The translations under genes and the position numbers were made by a program. A stretch of DNA of 64,000 nt from Stictocephala bisonia (Eukaryota > Arthropoda > Insecta > Hemiptera > Membracidae). The DNA is taken from assembly GCA_035578905.1 (NCBI GenBank), contig JAQJVL010002727.1, positions 1 through 64,000 of the forward strand. The letters are read 5' to 3'. Under the pieces are notes generated by a model that had not been told where the DNA came from, made no database searches, and saw nothing but the letters and a program-made list of their open reading frames with translations. Shown one piece after another: positions 12,970 to 24,493 of the stretch; within the stretch, counting starts at the first letter, position 1, and every line of letters begins with the position of its first letter.

Positions 12970-13797
12970 CAGCTATCTTTTTATATTCTGTGGCTGATAA
13001 TTTAACACAATCTAAATTTATTGTATAGTATTATTATTTACTTAGTTTTTAGGACAATTGGCAATGCATTTGTATTTTGTATTGTAGATATAAGCTGTTT
13101 ATTTTTTGTGTATTTAGTTAGGTGTTCAATATTTATTTATATTCTCCTTGTATGTACAGTTTACATTTGCTAGAGCCCGAGTATGTTGATTATATAATGC
13201 TTTTATTTTTATTGTATTTAGTTAGGTGTTCCATGTCTGAAAACAGGAAATCGTAACTGTACAAGTTAGAAAAATAAGTTATGTCAGTTTTATCTGTACT
13301 GTTGTCTACTATAACGGTATAACTATTTCATTGGGTTATTTATATTACTATTTTAAACTTAGTTTTGTAATACGTCATGAAAGAAGTTGTATTAAGTTTC
13401 TTATAATTGTTAATACATAAGAATTTGTTTAGTCATTAGTATTGTAATAGTAAATATTCGTGTAAAGCTATACCTTTAAGTGTATTTGTAGTGCGATAGT
13501 AGCTAAGGAATGGTTGATATTGTTTAATGTAATAAAGAAGTAATTTTAAACTCGTTCCGTTCATTTATAAAGTACATGTTTAGTAGTACAGTCAGGTTTC
13601 ATAACCAAAGTATGGTGTTATTTGGAGTCATTTCCCTATAGTTTTGTAAGAAGGTTTTATCCGCTGTCAAAGTATTTCAATATGAAAATAATTAATTATT
13701 AACGATGAAACATTCAAGTAGCAACTTATAGTCATTGCGTGAGGTCATTAAGAACATTCAGGGTTGGGAAGTTCTACAACACCGACAGAAATACAAC

Positions 13798-13831
<34 letters not shown>

Positions 13832-16446
13832 GGCTTGTGACTCAGGTTATATTAACAGCTAGGACTCAGGCTTGTGACTCTTGAGTAACCTTGACTCAAA
13901 AGATAAACAAACTACGTATCAACCCAACAGGACAGCAACCTTTTCATCTTCCAAGTAGAGTTAGTTCGATATTCCAACGGTAGTGGGAGTTCATTCGTTA
14001 GATATAGACAACAAATTAATTACAAATAAGTACATACGATAATATTACTGTATTATAGAATGATACAAACGAAATATGACACATTGGGGTTTTAATCATT
14101 GCGTATAAAGCATAGCCTAAACACATGCGCGATGTAGGCTACACTTGCCGCTTGTCTGTACTTGTGAAACGGTGAAATAACGTGAGAGCTGTGTTGTTTT
14201 CTATCGAGTATTCATTTGGAAGTTGGCAATGTAACGCATCTATCGTTTATACTCGTCCAAAAAAGAAAAAATATACTAGCTGAATATAATGTGAGATAAA
14301 AGTACTTATAAATTAAAAACATAATAAAATACCATTATATGAGTTTTTGAAAATAGTCAGGTGCACAAATAAAATAATAAAAAGTGTCATGAAACACGGT
14401 AATCTTGTTTTCTCGTGAAAAGTAAACAAAATAAGCGTTTACTGATAAGACATGGGAAAGAATATAATCATCACTTCGAAGTCAGGGTGCAAATCAGTAT
14501 TATTTATTTTTGTACGTCATTTACAAAAATACTTATATAATTTTATAGATTTAATAACGTAATAGCAACTATAGTGCATATTGATTAAATTATTAAAAAA
14601 TATTATATGCTGATTCAATATTTACTCTTTTATTTTTAAAATTATCGAAATATACACTTTTGTACATCATTAAGAGTTATTTTATTATTTTAAAATGTTA
14701 ACTTAATTTTTTATGGAAATTTGACTAAGTGTGAAGATTTAGTTTCAGGTAGTACTAAATGAATGTATGCTATTGCTATACGTGGGTTAATAATTAATTA
14801 CAATATCCTTTTTACTTAAACTTTGTAGAAGTTAGATTGATTACAGTTTGATGTTTGTATTTTTGTAAAGACAATATTGTTAATATTATTTGTGTTATAA
14901 TATTAAATTATTAAAATACTAAAAACGTGTGTAATATTTTAAAAACCTGAGTCCACTAAAAATATAAAAGGTAAGGCTTGTTAAGATTTAATTGCACTAA
15001 TTTGTGTCATTCATACAATGACTAATAAGCAATAAGGACTCTATTATAATTTTTCAGTTGTAATTGAAAAATGGTTTGATGATATTGAGCTACATAATCA
15101 ATTTTTTGTCACGCCATTTTTGTCATCATACTATTATATTTGAATTATCAGATACTCTAATTAATTTCCTTTATTTCATATATTGTGTACCTACTTGAAA
15201 TTTTTCATTAAATTTTTTTATTTTATTTTCTGTTAATTTTACATTTAGTCATTCACTTTTATAAATTGGTTTCATTCATTTGTGTCAGTTACTTGTAAAT
15301 ACTTGTATTTTAAATATCACAAATTCTAATTTTGTGATATTTAATTCTAACAAACAAGTTTTCATACTAGTTTCATTAAGTGCTGTGTTTATTAAATTCA
15401 ACATAACAGTAATAAAGGTATTAGGTAAGTAGTATAAACTCTGTTTTATTAGTTTCAATAACAAGAAACTAGATGCAACTCTACCTAATTTATTTGTAGT
15501 ACTGGAAGGAATGAGGACAAGCGGACCGCGTAAGGCCCCAGACAACCCTGTCAGCTGGCGGTGTCAGTCACTCTACTCTACTCGTCCCTTCCCTTCTGTT
15601 GTTCTATAAAAGATTAGAAAGAAAGTTAAGAGATGGTGCAAGGAGCGAACGGCCGAGCAATAAATGCCTTGACGGCTGAGCCAAGAAGCGCCCCTAGTGC
15701 CTAAAACGCCAACTACCAACACAGACAACGTACTGCACTAAACACCGCTCCTTGTGGCCGTTCGCCAAACTAAAATGCGATTTTCAATCTGAATCCGGAG
15801 CCCTCTTAAAATAATTTTCCTGATTTGTTGGAATTGTAAATGTTGAGTTACATTTGCTAGAAATATTCTGTTTCAATTGGGACTAAGGTTAATGTGATAC
15901 ACTCTATACAACTAGTTATGGTCAAGCTGAAGCTGAAATTTATATTTTAAACTTCTTTTTATTTGCATGCTAGAAATATTTTTACAAAGATTTGTATTAT
16001 TTAGTGTACATGCTCAAAAAAGGCTTATTATAGATAAAAGTACAATATAATCTCCATACAGAAATGAAGAGCTCTACGTTTTTTTTTTTTTTTTTTTTTT
16101 TTTAACGTGCTTCTAAAACATCTTATTTGAGTAAGAAGAACAAAACTTTATTTTGCAGAACAAAATAGAATTTTAATTGTCTATCAAGCTAAATACCCAA
16201 GTAAAAAAATAAATACAAACCATACTAAATGAATGAATATTTTTTTCAAGATGATGTATTGAATTTGATGGATTACCAACATATATCATATATTTAGCAA
16301 ACAAAAAAAATCTAGCCTTAAACTAATCCAAACTAATTTAGTAACTTTGCAATTAACTTAAAAAGTTTATAAAATAACATAACTTTTATTCCCATGATAC
16401 AGTACGATAATATTACAATAAATGATATAATTTGTATTATTTACTC
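12970..16446. other. Intronic, no gene seen; poly-A tract at 13802-13829
   Basis: AT-rich sequence within the LRR intron. A plus-strand run of about 28 A at 13802-13829 could be an old retroposon tail. At 15640-15780 two inverted words (CAAGGAG/CTCCTTG and CGAACGGCC/GGCCGTTCG) occur in swapped order, a local rearranged repeat. A 25-T tract lies at 16079-16103. The minus-strand 86-codon frame at 15545-15285 has no recognisable features. Confidence 0.4.
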
Positions 16447-16496
16447 TAAACTAGATGGTAGGTGTCAATTAACGATACTTTATCTTGATGCCTTAC

Positions 16497-16689
16497 CAAG
16501 AGGTGTACAGTTAAACCCAGGCAGATGCACGTAGTGCTGGGACGCCCAGGTGAGCAGCCGATGGCATTGACACTCCGATCCCGGCCTTTGGTACAGAGTC
16601 GTTGGTAGATACAGGCGCTCCAGTCGACACAGAGGGGCAAGATCAGCTGGTGTCACACTTTCCAGAGGATTTAGGGTCAAATTTAGTTC
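16497..16689 (-). CDS. LRR membrane protein, third recovered exon
   Basis: The acceptor AG at 16691-16690 gives GAA as the first codon, so the product reads LPSLK then ELNLTLNPLESV across the junction, an LRR continued without a break. The exon encodes the last LRR and the start of a C-terminal cap (PLCRLERLYL, then ECQCHRLLTW and FNCTP). The donor is G|GTAAGG at 16497/16496, phase 1. Reading through the donor gives GKASR and a stop at 16482-16480, which would end the protein before the membrane helix. Confidence 0.8.
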
Positions 16690-17559
16690 CTGAAATGTAT
16701 GAAAAGATAAATTTAGGTTATGATTAAACTAATTTTACACGTCTAACCTCTGAAACATAAATAATAACCACTGACATTCAAATTACATATGCTCCAGTGA
16801 AAAATTTTTTTCGTAATCAAGCGACACGGATTGACTAACAGAAACCTATTATCGTCTGTCCATTGTACCCCAACCACTCATTGCAATTGACTCCCTCTTC
16901 CCTACTTGGCTACGAGGCAGGGATTTATCAGTTAAAAATTACTACACTTGAAAACTTGTATGTAAGGCTAGGCCACAGGGGATACAATCTGTCGCTGGCA
17001 GTAAGCAGTAAAATGTAGTTAATTTTAATTTGCATTGTTTTATATGGAGGAGGCTACATGGAATGGTAAACTATCATTCCATACATATCAATGCAACATT
17101 TCACAGCTTACTGCTAGTGACAGATTGTTGCCACAGCCTTATGCGTGAGGACTTTGTACCTGAGTTAAAGATAGTGCAGGTTTAAATCTTGGCCTTAGCT
17201 AGTAGTTTTTATCAGTAATATTCACCTTGCGCTGTACCGGTTCTCCTCGTACTCTGTCTGGTACATTCCCCACAACAGTCTTTGGTGAATGGGTAGAGTA
17301 AGGTTAAAAAAAGAAGATCTCTCTTATGGAAAAAAAATTCATACAAAAAAAACCACGAAATTTAAAAAAAACTTCATTTTTAAGAGCGGCAAGGAGAAAA
17401 ATTCTTTAAAATAAAAAAGGTTTGAATTTACCGGTACTTGGATGTTTGGTTATCCTAGAGAAGAGTACACTTTATTGGTAATCAAAAATGTGTATTATGT
17501 TGGATAGATAACGGTTTTAGCTTTACTAGCCAGTTCGCTTAGTTAACAGGCCTGTGCAC

Positions 17560-17665
17560 GAACTTTATTCAACGAGAGAAGTACCGATTGTTAAAGCAGT
17601 GCACATTCCTTACATCCTTGCTCACTGCAGTCCAAAGCCTTAACCGCTGAGCCACCACATCTGCT
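17560..17665 (-). repeat. tRNA-like SINE head fragment
   Basis: Minus-strand TGGTGGCTCAGCGGTTAAGG matches a pol III A box with the flanking GGTTAAGGC of tRNA-derived SINEs. The B box is decayed. It lies just left of the family X repeat. Confidence 0.4.
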
Positions 17666-17679
17666 TCTTTATTAAAAAT

Positions 17680-18240
17680 TAAATAAATGGTTCCAAAGAA
17701 CTGTCACAAACTTTCTTCCATATTAAACACTAAAAAATCAAAACTTTGAAAATTACCAGTTTGATTCCCAAATCTGTACTTTTGCTATAAGTCAGGCTCT
17801 AGTCAACTTTTTAATAAATATTTACTATTTACTAAATACATGCGGTTTTTACTAAAATATTTTAAATTGTAATTCACATATTTTCTGAAAATTTAATCAA
17901 AATCATTAGAGCCGTTTTTGAGAAAATTCTATTTTTGTATAGTATGTTTTGGCCATAAAAATTAAAAAAAACTAAAATTTCAAAAAAGTGAAAAATTTGT
18001 CTTGAGATATTGACTAAATACACCTACATACAAAATTTCATAAAAATCTATCCATCCGTTTGGTCTCTAGTGAACTGCACATACACACAAACATACGGAC
18101 ATAAACTTTTTTTTCGAAAAAAAAAACACTTTTTTAGGTTCAGGGAACCCTAAAATGGATTTTTAGACCAACTTGTAAAAGAATTTGTTTGGACGATCGC
18201 AATACTTTCTCTATGCTAAAGCATTTGGGAGAAATTAAAA
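17680..18240 (+). repeat. Interspersed repeat family X, copy A
   Basis: Starts near ATAAATGGTTCCAAAGAA and ends with a GGTTCAGGGAACCCTAAAAT word, AGACCAACTTGTAA and CAATACTTTCTCTATGCTAA. It matches 33298-33851 and 61872-62606 in the same order and on the same strand. The 3' part resembles common insect RTE/SINE-like tails; the class is uncertain. Confidence 0.65.
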
Positions 18241-18273
18241 AAGTAGAGTAGAGTATAACTTTCTTGAAATAAG

Positions 18274-18279
18274 AACCAA
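18274..18279. repeat. Target-site duplication, left (AACCAA)
   Basis: AACCAA immediately precedes the left terminus AGTAGTGAAAAG of the palindromic element and is repeated exactly at 30346-30351. The preceding and following bases differ, so the duplication is 6 bp. Confidence 0.7.
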
Positions 18280-18363
18280 AGTAGTGAAAAGATGAGGATA
18301 ATGCCGTCAAAAAACAGGATTTCTGCGTCAAATTGACCTTTGGACCCACTTTTCTGGCCTCTG

Positions 18364-18418
18364 ATTGGTCGAGAGCGGTCACGTGACTTTTCCAAGATGG
18401 CGGCGCCCATTTCCCGCC
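18364..18418. promoter_or_regulatory. Promoter-like motif cluster in left arm
   Basis: Within 55 bp are ATTGG (inverted CCAAT, 18364-18368), the palindrome GTCACGTGAC (18378-18387, USF/bHLH-type E-box), AAGATGGCGGC (18394-18404, YY1/Pho-like) and TTTCCCGCC (18410-18418, E2F-like). A second GCCCGCCAAA follows near 18450. It lies about 85 bp inside the element's terminus and is mirrored at 30207-30261. The motif matches are exact; function is inferred. Confidence 0.45.
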
Positions 18419-18634
18419 AAATTTTCTAACCTCACTTTTCCTAACCTCAAATTGCCCGCCAAATTCCCAAATTTCCCACGCTTTTCCCGGAATTCCCCAA
18501 AATTCCCGATTTTCCCCCAAATTCCCGATTTTCCCGAAATTACCTTACTTTTTCCCCAATTTTCCCGATTTTCCTCCAAATTCCCAAATTTCCCTCCAAA
18601 TTCCCACATCATACTATATGAAATTCACTGTTAA

Positions 18635-19445
18635 CCTTGTTATAATATATAAAATGCACTTTTTTGTCCAATATGGCGTCTTTTTCCATGTTATACTATA
18701 TAAAATGCACTTTTTTTGTCCAATATGGCGTCTTTCTCTTGTTATACTATATAAAATGAACTTTTTTGTCCAATATGACGTCTTTTTCCATGTTATACTA
18801 TATAAAATGCACTTTTTTGTCCAATATGGCGTCTTTCTCTTGTTATACTATATAAAATGAACTTTTTTGTTCAATATGACGTCTTTTTCCATGTTATACT
18901 ATATAAAATGCACTTTTTTGTCCAATATGGCGTCTTTCTCTTGTTATACTATATAAAATGAACTTTTTTTGTCCAATATGGCATCTTTTTCCATGTTATA
19001 CTATATAAAATGAACTTTTTTTGTCCAATATGGCATCTTTTTCCATGTTATACTATATAAAATGCACTTTTTTGTTCAATATGACGTCTTTTTCCATGTT
19101 ATACTATATAAAATGCACTTTTGTCCAATATGGCATCTTTTTCCATGTTATACTATATAAAATGCACTTTTTTTGTCCAATATGGCATCTTTTTCCATGT
19201 TATACTATATAAAATGCACTTTTTTTGTCCAATATGGCATCTTTTTCCATGTTATACTATATAAAATGCACTTTTTTTGTCCAATATGGCATCTTTTTCC
19301 ATGTTATACTATATAAAATGCACTTTTTTGTCCAATATGGCGTCTTTTTCCATGTTATACTATATAAACTTCACTTTTTTGTCCAATATGATGCCTTTTT
19401 CCATGTTATACTATATAAAATTCACTTTTTTGTCCAATATGACGT
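18635..19445. repeat. 51-bp tandem array, left arm, 16 units
   Basis: Each unit contains TTATACTATATAAAATGCAC, a T run, GTCCAATATGGCGTC and TTTTTCCATG. Variants alternate TTTTTCCATG with TTTCTCTTG, and GCAC with GAAC. Every unit carries TATATAAAA, a consensus-like TATA box. The unit length explains the overlapping open frames. The mirrored right-arm array has only 11 units. Confidence 0.9.
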
Positions 19446-20960
19446 CTTTCCCTCCTCAAAATTCCCTCCCAAAATTCCTCATCCAATATGGCGACCTTTC
19501 CCTTCGGGTACTTCCGGCGACCGTCGGCTACCTTCGTACACTCTTAGCCTATGATGCACACGTCGTCTGCTGGTCGGGCGCGCATGCGCATGGACTTGCT
19601 ACTCTGTGGATTATTTCATATATACACTATAACAAATTAATATTTCATACACTATAATAAAATTAATATTTCATATACTCTATGTGCTCGACCCGATCGT
19701 AGCGCACCTGGTGGCAAAACTTAGCGCATCCTTTCGGAACATGGCGCCTTCGGAAGGGAAGTCCCCGGTGGTAATTCCCCTTCTCAAATTCGGTCTTTAT
19801 ACTATATAAAATACACTCTTAACCTTTCTCATACTATATAAAATGCTAAAGATGGCGGTCATTTACATATGTACTATATAAAATGCTTTCGTGTACTTCC
19901 GGCGACCGTCGGCTACCTTCGTACACGTCGTCTGCTGGTCTGGCGCACACCCAAATGCCACGCTCTGATTGGTTACCTCCCTACTTTACAAGTAATCTTT
20001 CTCACACATACTGTTAGACTACTTATTTAATTTTTCTCAACTTTTTAATAAATACACAGTTAACATACGCTCTTACCTTCGGACACTCATCCATGGCTTC
20101 CTACACTGTTACATATACTTATCTATCGAATCACAGATCATCCTCAAGCCCCTACTTAACACTCTAGGCAACCCGCAATACACGTTTTAATTAAAAATCA
20201 AGGGACAGCTATTATTTATATTAATTATTTACTTCTTTTTTTATTTTTATTTAATTGTTACATACGAGGCCAACTGGTGTACGGTGACCGGGCTTTATCG
20301 CTGTTATCACATCACCTGACCTCAAAGGTCAACCCGTGGCTGTTATCAATCCCACAAGCATTGTTTTACATCCCGTATGAACGATGTACGAGTCTTTGTT
20401 ACTAACTAGATGAATGAGTGTAGTCTTTGTTACTAACTAAGGCTGCTGGACCCTTTGATATATCATCTATTAACAACACAGTAGTCAGGGAAACTATGAC
20501 ATGGAACCCAAACCCCTTAAAATTTAGTTAAAATGTCCATAAATAGGGTTATTTGTGTACAAAATATGTTATAATTCCCTAAATGCAATAAAATGCAGTG
20601 TCATAACAACGATATTTGTCCTAAACATTAAAAATTCCTTTAAAATACTCTTATAGAAACCTTTAAAAACTTAGTTTGAGCTCAAAACAACGTACAAAAC
20701 TGATGTAACACTTGTAAATTAATTGTTTAACCTACATAGCTATTTAGTTGACTCCAAACAGTTGGCAAAGTGTAAGTAGCCAATAGGAATAAATTCTCTA
20801 TAATGTTCACATTTTAAGCTTGATTTTAACAAAACCTGATGCTATTGATTCTTTGCACATTAAACAAATAAACGAATAGTTAGTTGAAATGTGTCTATTG
20901 TAGAAACTTTGGTATTAACAGTAAGAAAGTTTGGCTGTAATATACTCGATCAGAAAATGT
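19446..20960. other. Unique part of left arm with an old family S repeat
   Basis: This part holds CG-richer sequence (19490-19760 and 19880-19960, with the CTTCCGGCGACCGTCGGCTA word twice). Three further ACTATATAAAATGC words at 19798-19880 are dispersed relatives of the 51-bp unit. At 20380-20520 is a diverged copy of the family S repeat (GTGTAGTC..GTTACTAACTA). No gene is seen. Mirrored at 27920-29430. Confidence 0.6.
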
Positions 20961-23890
20961 ATATACACCACTCCCAAAGACCGAAACACATGGAGAACCT
21001 AGAACACACAACATTCTTGATAGATCACCTTCCTATTCATCACATAAGACCCTTGATTATCCATCACCTATCCCTAAGACATCTGACTGACCAACTACCC
21101 ACCCAATATTCTAGACTAAACACACTCTACATACAAGACCTTTGAATGACCATCTACCTACCCTACACACACACAGTACTCTCGATAGACCACTCACCTC
21201 CCCATCACATAAGACATCTGACTAACCATCTACCCACCTAATATACTAGACTAACCACACTCTACACATAGTCCTCTTGACAGACCACGCACCCCTCTCG
21301 ACACATAATACATTTGACCACCTACCCACCTAATATACTAGACTAACCACACTCTACATACAAGACTTTTGATTGACCATCTACCCACTCAACACACACA
21401 GACCCTCGATAGACCACCCACCTCCCCAACACATAAGACATCTGACTAACCATCTACCCACCTAATATACTAGACTAACCACACCTTACATACAAGACCT
21501 TTGATTGACCACCTACCTACCCAACACACACAGTACCCTCGATAGGCCACACACCTTCCCAACACATAACACATCCGACTGACCATCTACCCACCTAATA
21601 TACTAGACTAACCACACCTTAAATACAAGACCTTTGATTGACCACCTACCTACCCAACACACACAGTACCCTCGATAGGCCACCCACCTTCCCAACACAT
21701 AAGACATCTGACTGACCACCTACCTACTTAATATACTAGACTAACCACACTCTACATACAAGACTTTTGATTGACCACTCACCTACTAAACACACAGACG
21801 TTTGATTAAACACCCACATACTCAACACAGAGTCATGTTGATAGACCAACCCACCTTCCCCAAACATAAAACCTTTGATAGACCAACCACACACTCTACA
21901 GACATAACTTAAAATACCATCACACTACCAAAAAGGCAGTCTCTTTATAGACCCCCATCTACTCAATACATGAGACACTTGGTTAACCACTCGCCTACCC
22001 AACACATAGTCCTCTTGATAGACCACTCACCCCTCCCGACACATAATACATTTGACAGACCACTTACTTAACATACAAGACTGACCATACACTCTACATC
22101 GAAGACGTTTGATTATCCACTCACCTACTCAATACATACAAAACACTTGTTTGATCACAACAATTTAACAAACACAACTGACGATTGACATTCCACATTA
22201 CCAAAGCATATGAAGGACCACCTACCAAACATACGTACCACACAACATAAAATCATGACAACAGTCCACCCACCTACTCAACACACAACACCTCTGATAG
22301 ATAATCCACCTAAACATTACATAAAACCTTACATTGACACCCAACATTCATGGATAACCTACCTACCAAACATACGAATTGACCACATTACCAAAGCATA
22401 TGAAGGACCACCTACCAAACATACGTACCACACACCATAAAATCATGACTTAACAGTCCACCCACCTACTCAACACACAACACCTCTGATAGATAATCCA
22501 CCTAAACATTACATAAAACCTTTGATTGACACCCAAAATTGACCACATTACCAAAGCATATGATGGACCACCTACCAAACATACATACCACACACCATAA
22601 AATCATGACTTAACAGTCCAGCCACCTACTCAACACACAACACCTCTGATAGATAATCCACCTAAACATTACATAAAACCTTTGATTGACACCCAAAATT
22701 GACCACATTACCAAAGCATATGAAGGACCACCTACCAAACATACGTACCACACACCATAAAATCATGACTTAACAGTCCACCCACCTACTCAACACACAA
22801 CACCTCTGATAGATAATCCACCTAAACATTACATAAAACCTTACATTGACACCCAACATTCATGGATAACCTACCTACCAAACATACGAATTGACCACAT
22901 TACCAAAGCATATGAAGGACCACCTACCAAACATACGTACCACACACCATAAAATCATGACTTAACAGTCCACCCACCTACTCAACACACAACACCTCTG
23001 ATAGACAATCCACCTAAACATTACATAAAACCTTTGATTGACACCCAAAATTGACCACATTACCAAAGCATGTGAAGGACCACCTACCAAACATACGTAC
23101 CACACACCATAAAATCATGACTTAACAGTCCACCCACCTACTCAACACACAACACCTCTGATAGATAATCCACCTAAACATTACATAAAACCTTTGATTG
23201 ACACCCAAAATTGACCACATTACCAAAGCATGTGAAGGACCACCTACCAAACATACGTACCACACACCATAAAATCATGACTTAACAGTCCACCCACCTA
23301 CTCAACACACAACACCTCTGATAGACAATCCACCTAAACATTACATAAAACCTTTGATTGACACCCAAAATTGTCCACATTACCAAAGCATGTGAAGGAC
23401 CACCTACCAAACACACGTACCACACACCATAAAATCATGACTTAACAGTCCACCCACCTACTCAACACACAACACCTCTGATAGATAATCCACCTAAACA
23501 TTACATAAAACCTTACATTGACACCCAACATTCATGGATGACCTACCTACCAAACATACGAATAGACCACATTACCAAAGCATATGAAGGACCAATCACA
23601 AACATACGTACCACACACCATAAAATCATGACTTAACAGTCCACCCACCTACTCAACACACAACACCTCTGATAGATAATCCACCTAACCATTACATAAA
23701 ACCTTACATTGACACCCAACATTCATGGATGACCTACCTACCAAACATACGAATAGACCACATTCCCAAAGTATATGAAGGACCACCTACCATACATACG
23801 TACCACACACCATAAAATCATGACTTAACAGTCCACCCGCCTACCTCTGCACACACAATTCCTTAGGACACACCCTAAACATACCACTCA
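20960..23890. repeat. AC-rich complex tandem array, left arm
   Basis: The outer part (to about 22140) is built from degenerate units of TTGATTGACCACCTACCTAC type with ACACAC and CTCGATAG words. The inner part (22190-23830) is a clean array with alternating periods of about 160 and 190 bp. The longer unit carries an extra CATGGATAACCTACCTACC segment. CCAAAGCAT occurs at 22201, 22391, 22551, 22711 and 22902. There are no genes; the open frames are by-products. Mirrored at about 24990-27920. Confidence 0.85.
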
Positions 23891-24124
23891 TCCTACAGAC
23901 AAAACTCCTAGAGAACTACCCATCCACCATAAAAACAGTATTGCTTCATTTAATCATGTTTTAAAATAACATTATTACACTGTAAGATAGGTTTAATACA
24001 GCTAAAGACCTAAAGTGTTACCTAAAATTCTGTTTTATATGAGAGCCGTTGGTGGAAAACATCCAAACTAAACATAGAAAATAGGAATCAGCTAGTAGTT
24101 TCATAGAAATTCTACTATACAACT

Positions 24125-24370
24125 AAAAAAATATTCGAAAAAATTAGGTTTAAAAACAATGAACACAGAAAAAATTAGGTTTAAAAACAATGAACACAGA
24201 AAAAATTAGGTTTAAAAACAATGAGAACAGAAAAAATTAGATTAAAAAAATGAACACAGAAAAAATTAGGTTAAAAAAAATGAACACAGAAAAAGTTAGG
24301 TTAAAAAAATGAACACAGAAAAAGTTAGGTTAAAAAAAATAAACATAGAAAAAGTTAGGTTAGCAAACAT
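24125..24370. repeat. A-rich 30-bp array at the inner end of the left arm
   Basis: Seven to eight units of GAACACAGAAAAAATTAGGTT with a variable A run, shortening toward the loop. Mirrored at 24500-24740. Confidence 0.8.
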
Positions 24371-24379
24371 CAGAAAAGT

Positions 24380-24493
24380 TCAGTTAAAATGAACAAAACT
24401 CATAAAATGGAACATTTTTTGACTTTTGTTAATTTTAACAACTTTTCGGAAAAGTAAGGATAGCAATCAACCTTTCGGTTGTTTGCTAGACTT
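24380..24493. other. Loop of the giant palindrome
   Basis: About 114 bp lie between the arms. It contains its own imperfect dyad: AAAAGTAAGGATAGCAATCAAC (24450-24471 region) pairs, with three mismatches, with GTTGTTTGCTAGACTTACTT (24478-24497). The true centre is therefore a short hairpin rather than unrelated spacer. Confidence 0.6.

Noticed and set aside
18700..19440. CArG (SRF) boxes in the 51-bp units
   Set aside because: CCAATATGG has five A/T bases between CC and GG instead of six, so it is not a consensus site.
18140..19657. Several overlapping 60-126-codon frames and their mirror copies at 29220-30403
   Set aside because: They are translations of the 51-bp array and of the palindrome arms, in several frames at once, with low-complexity products.
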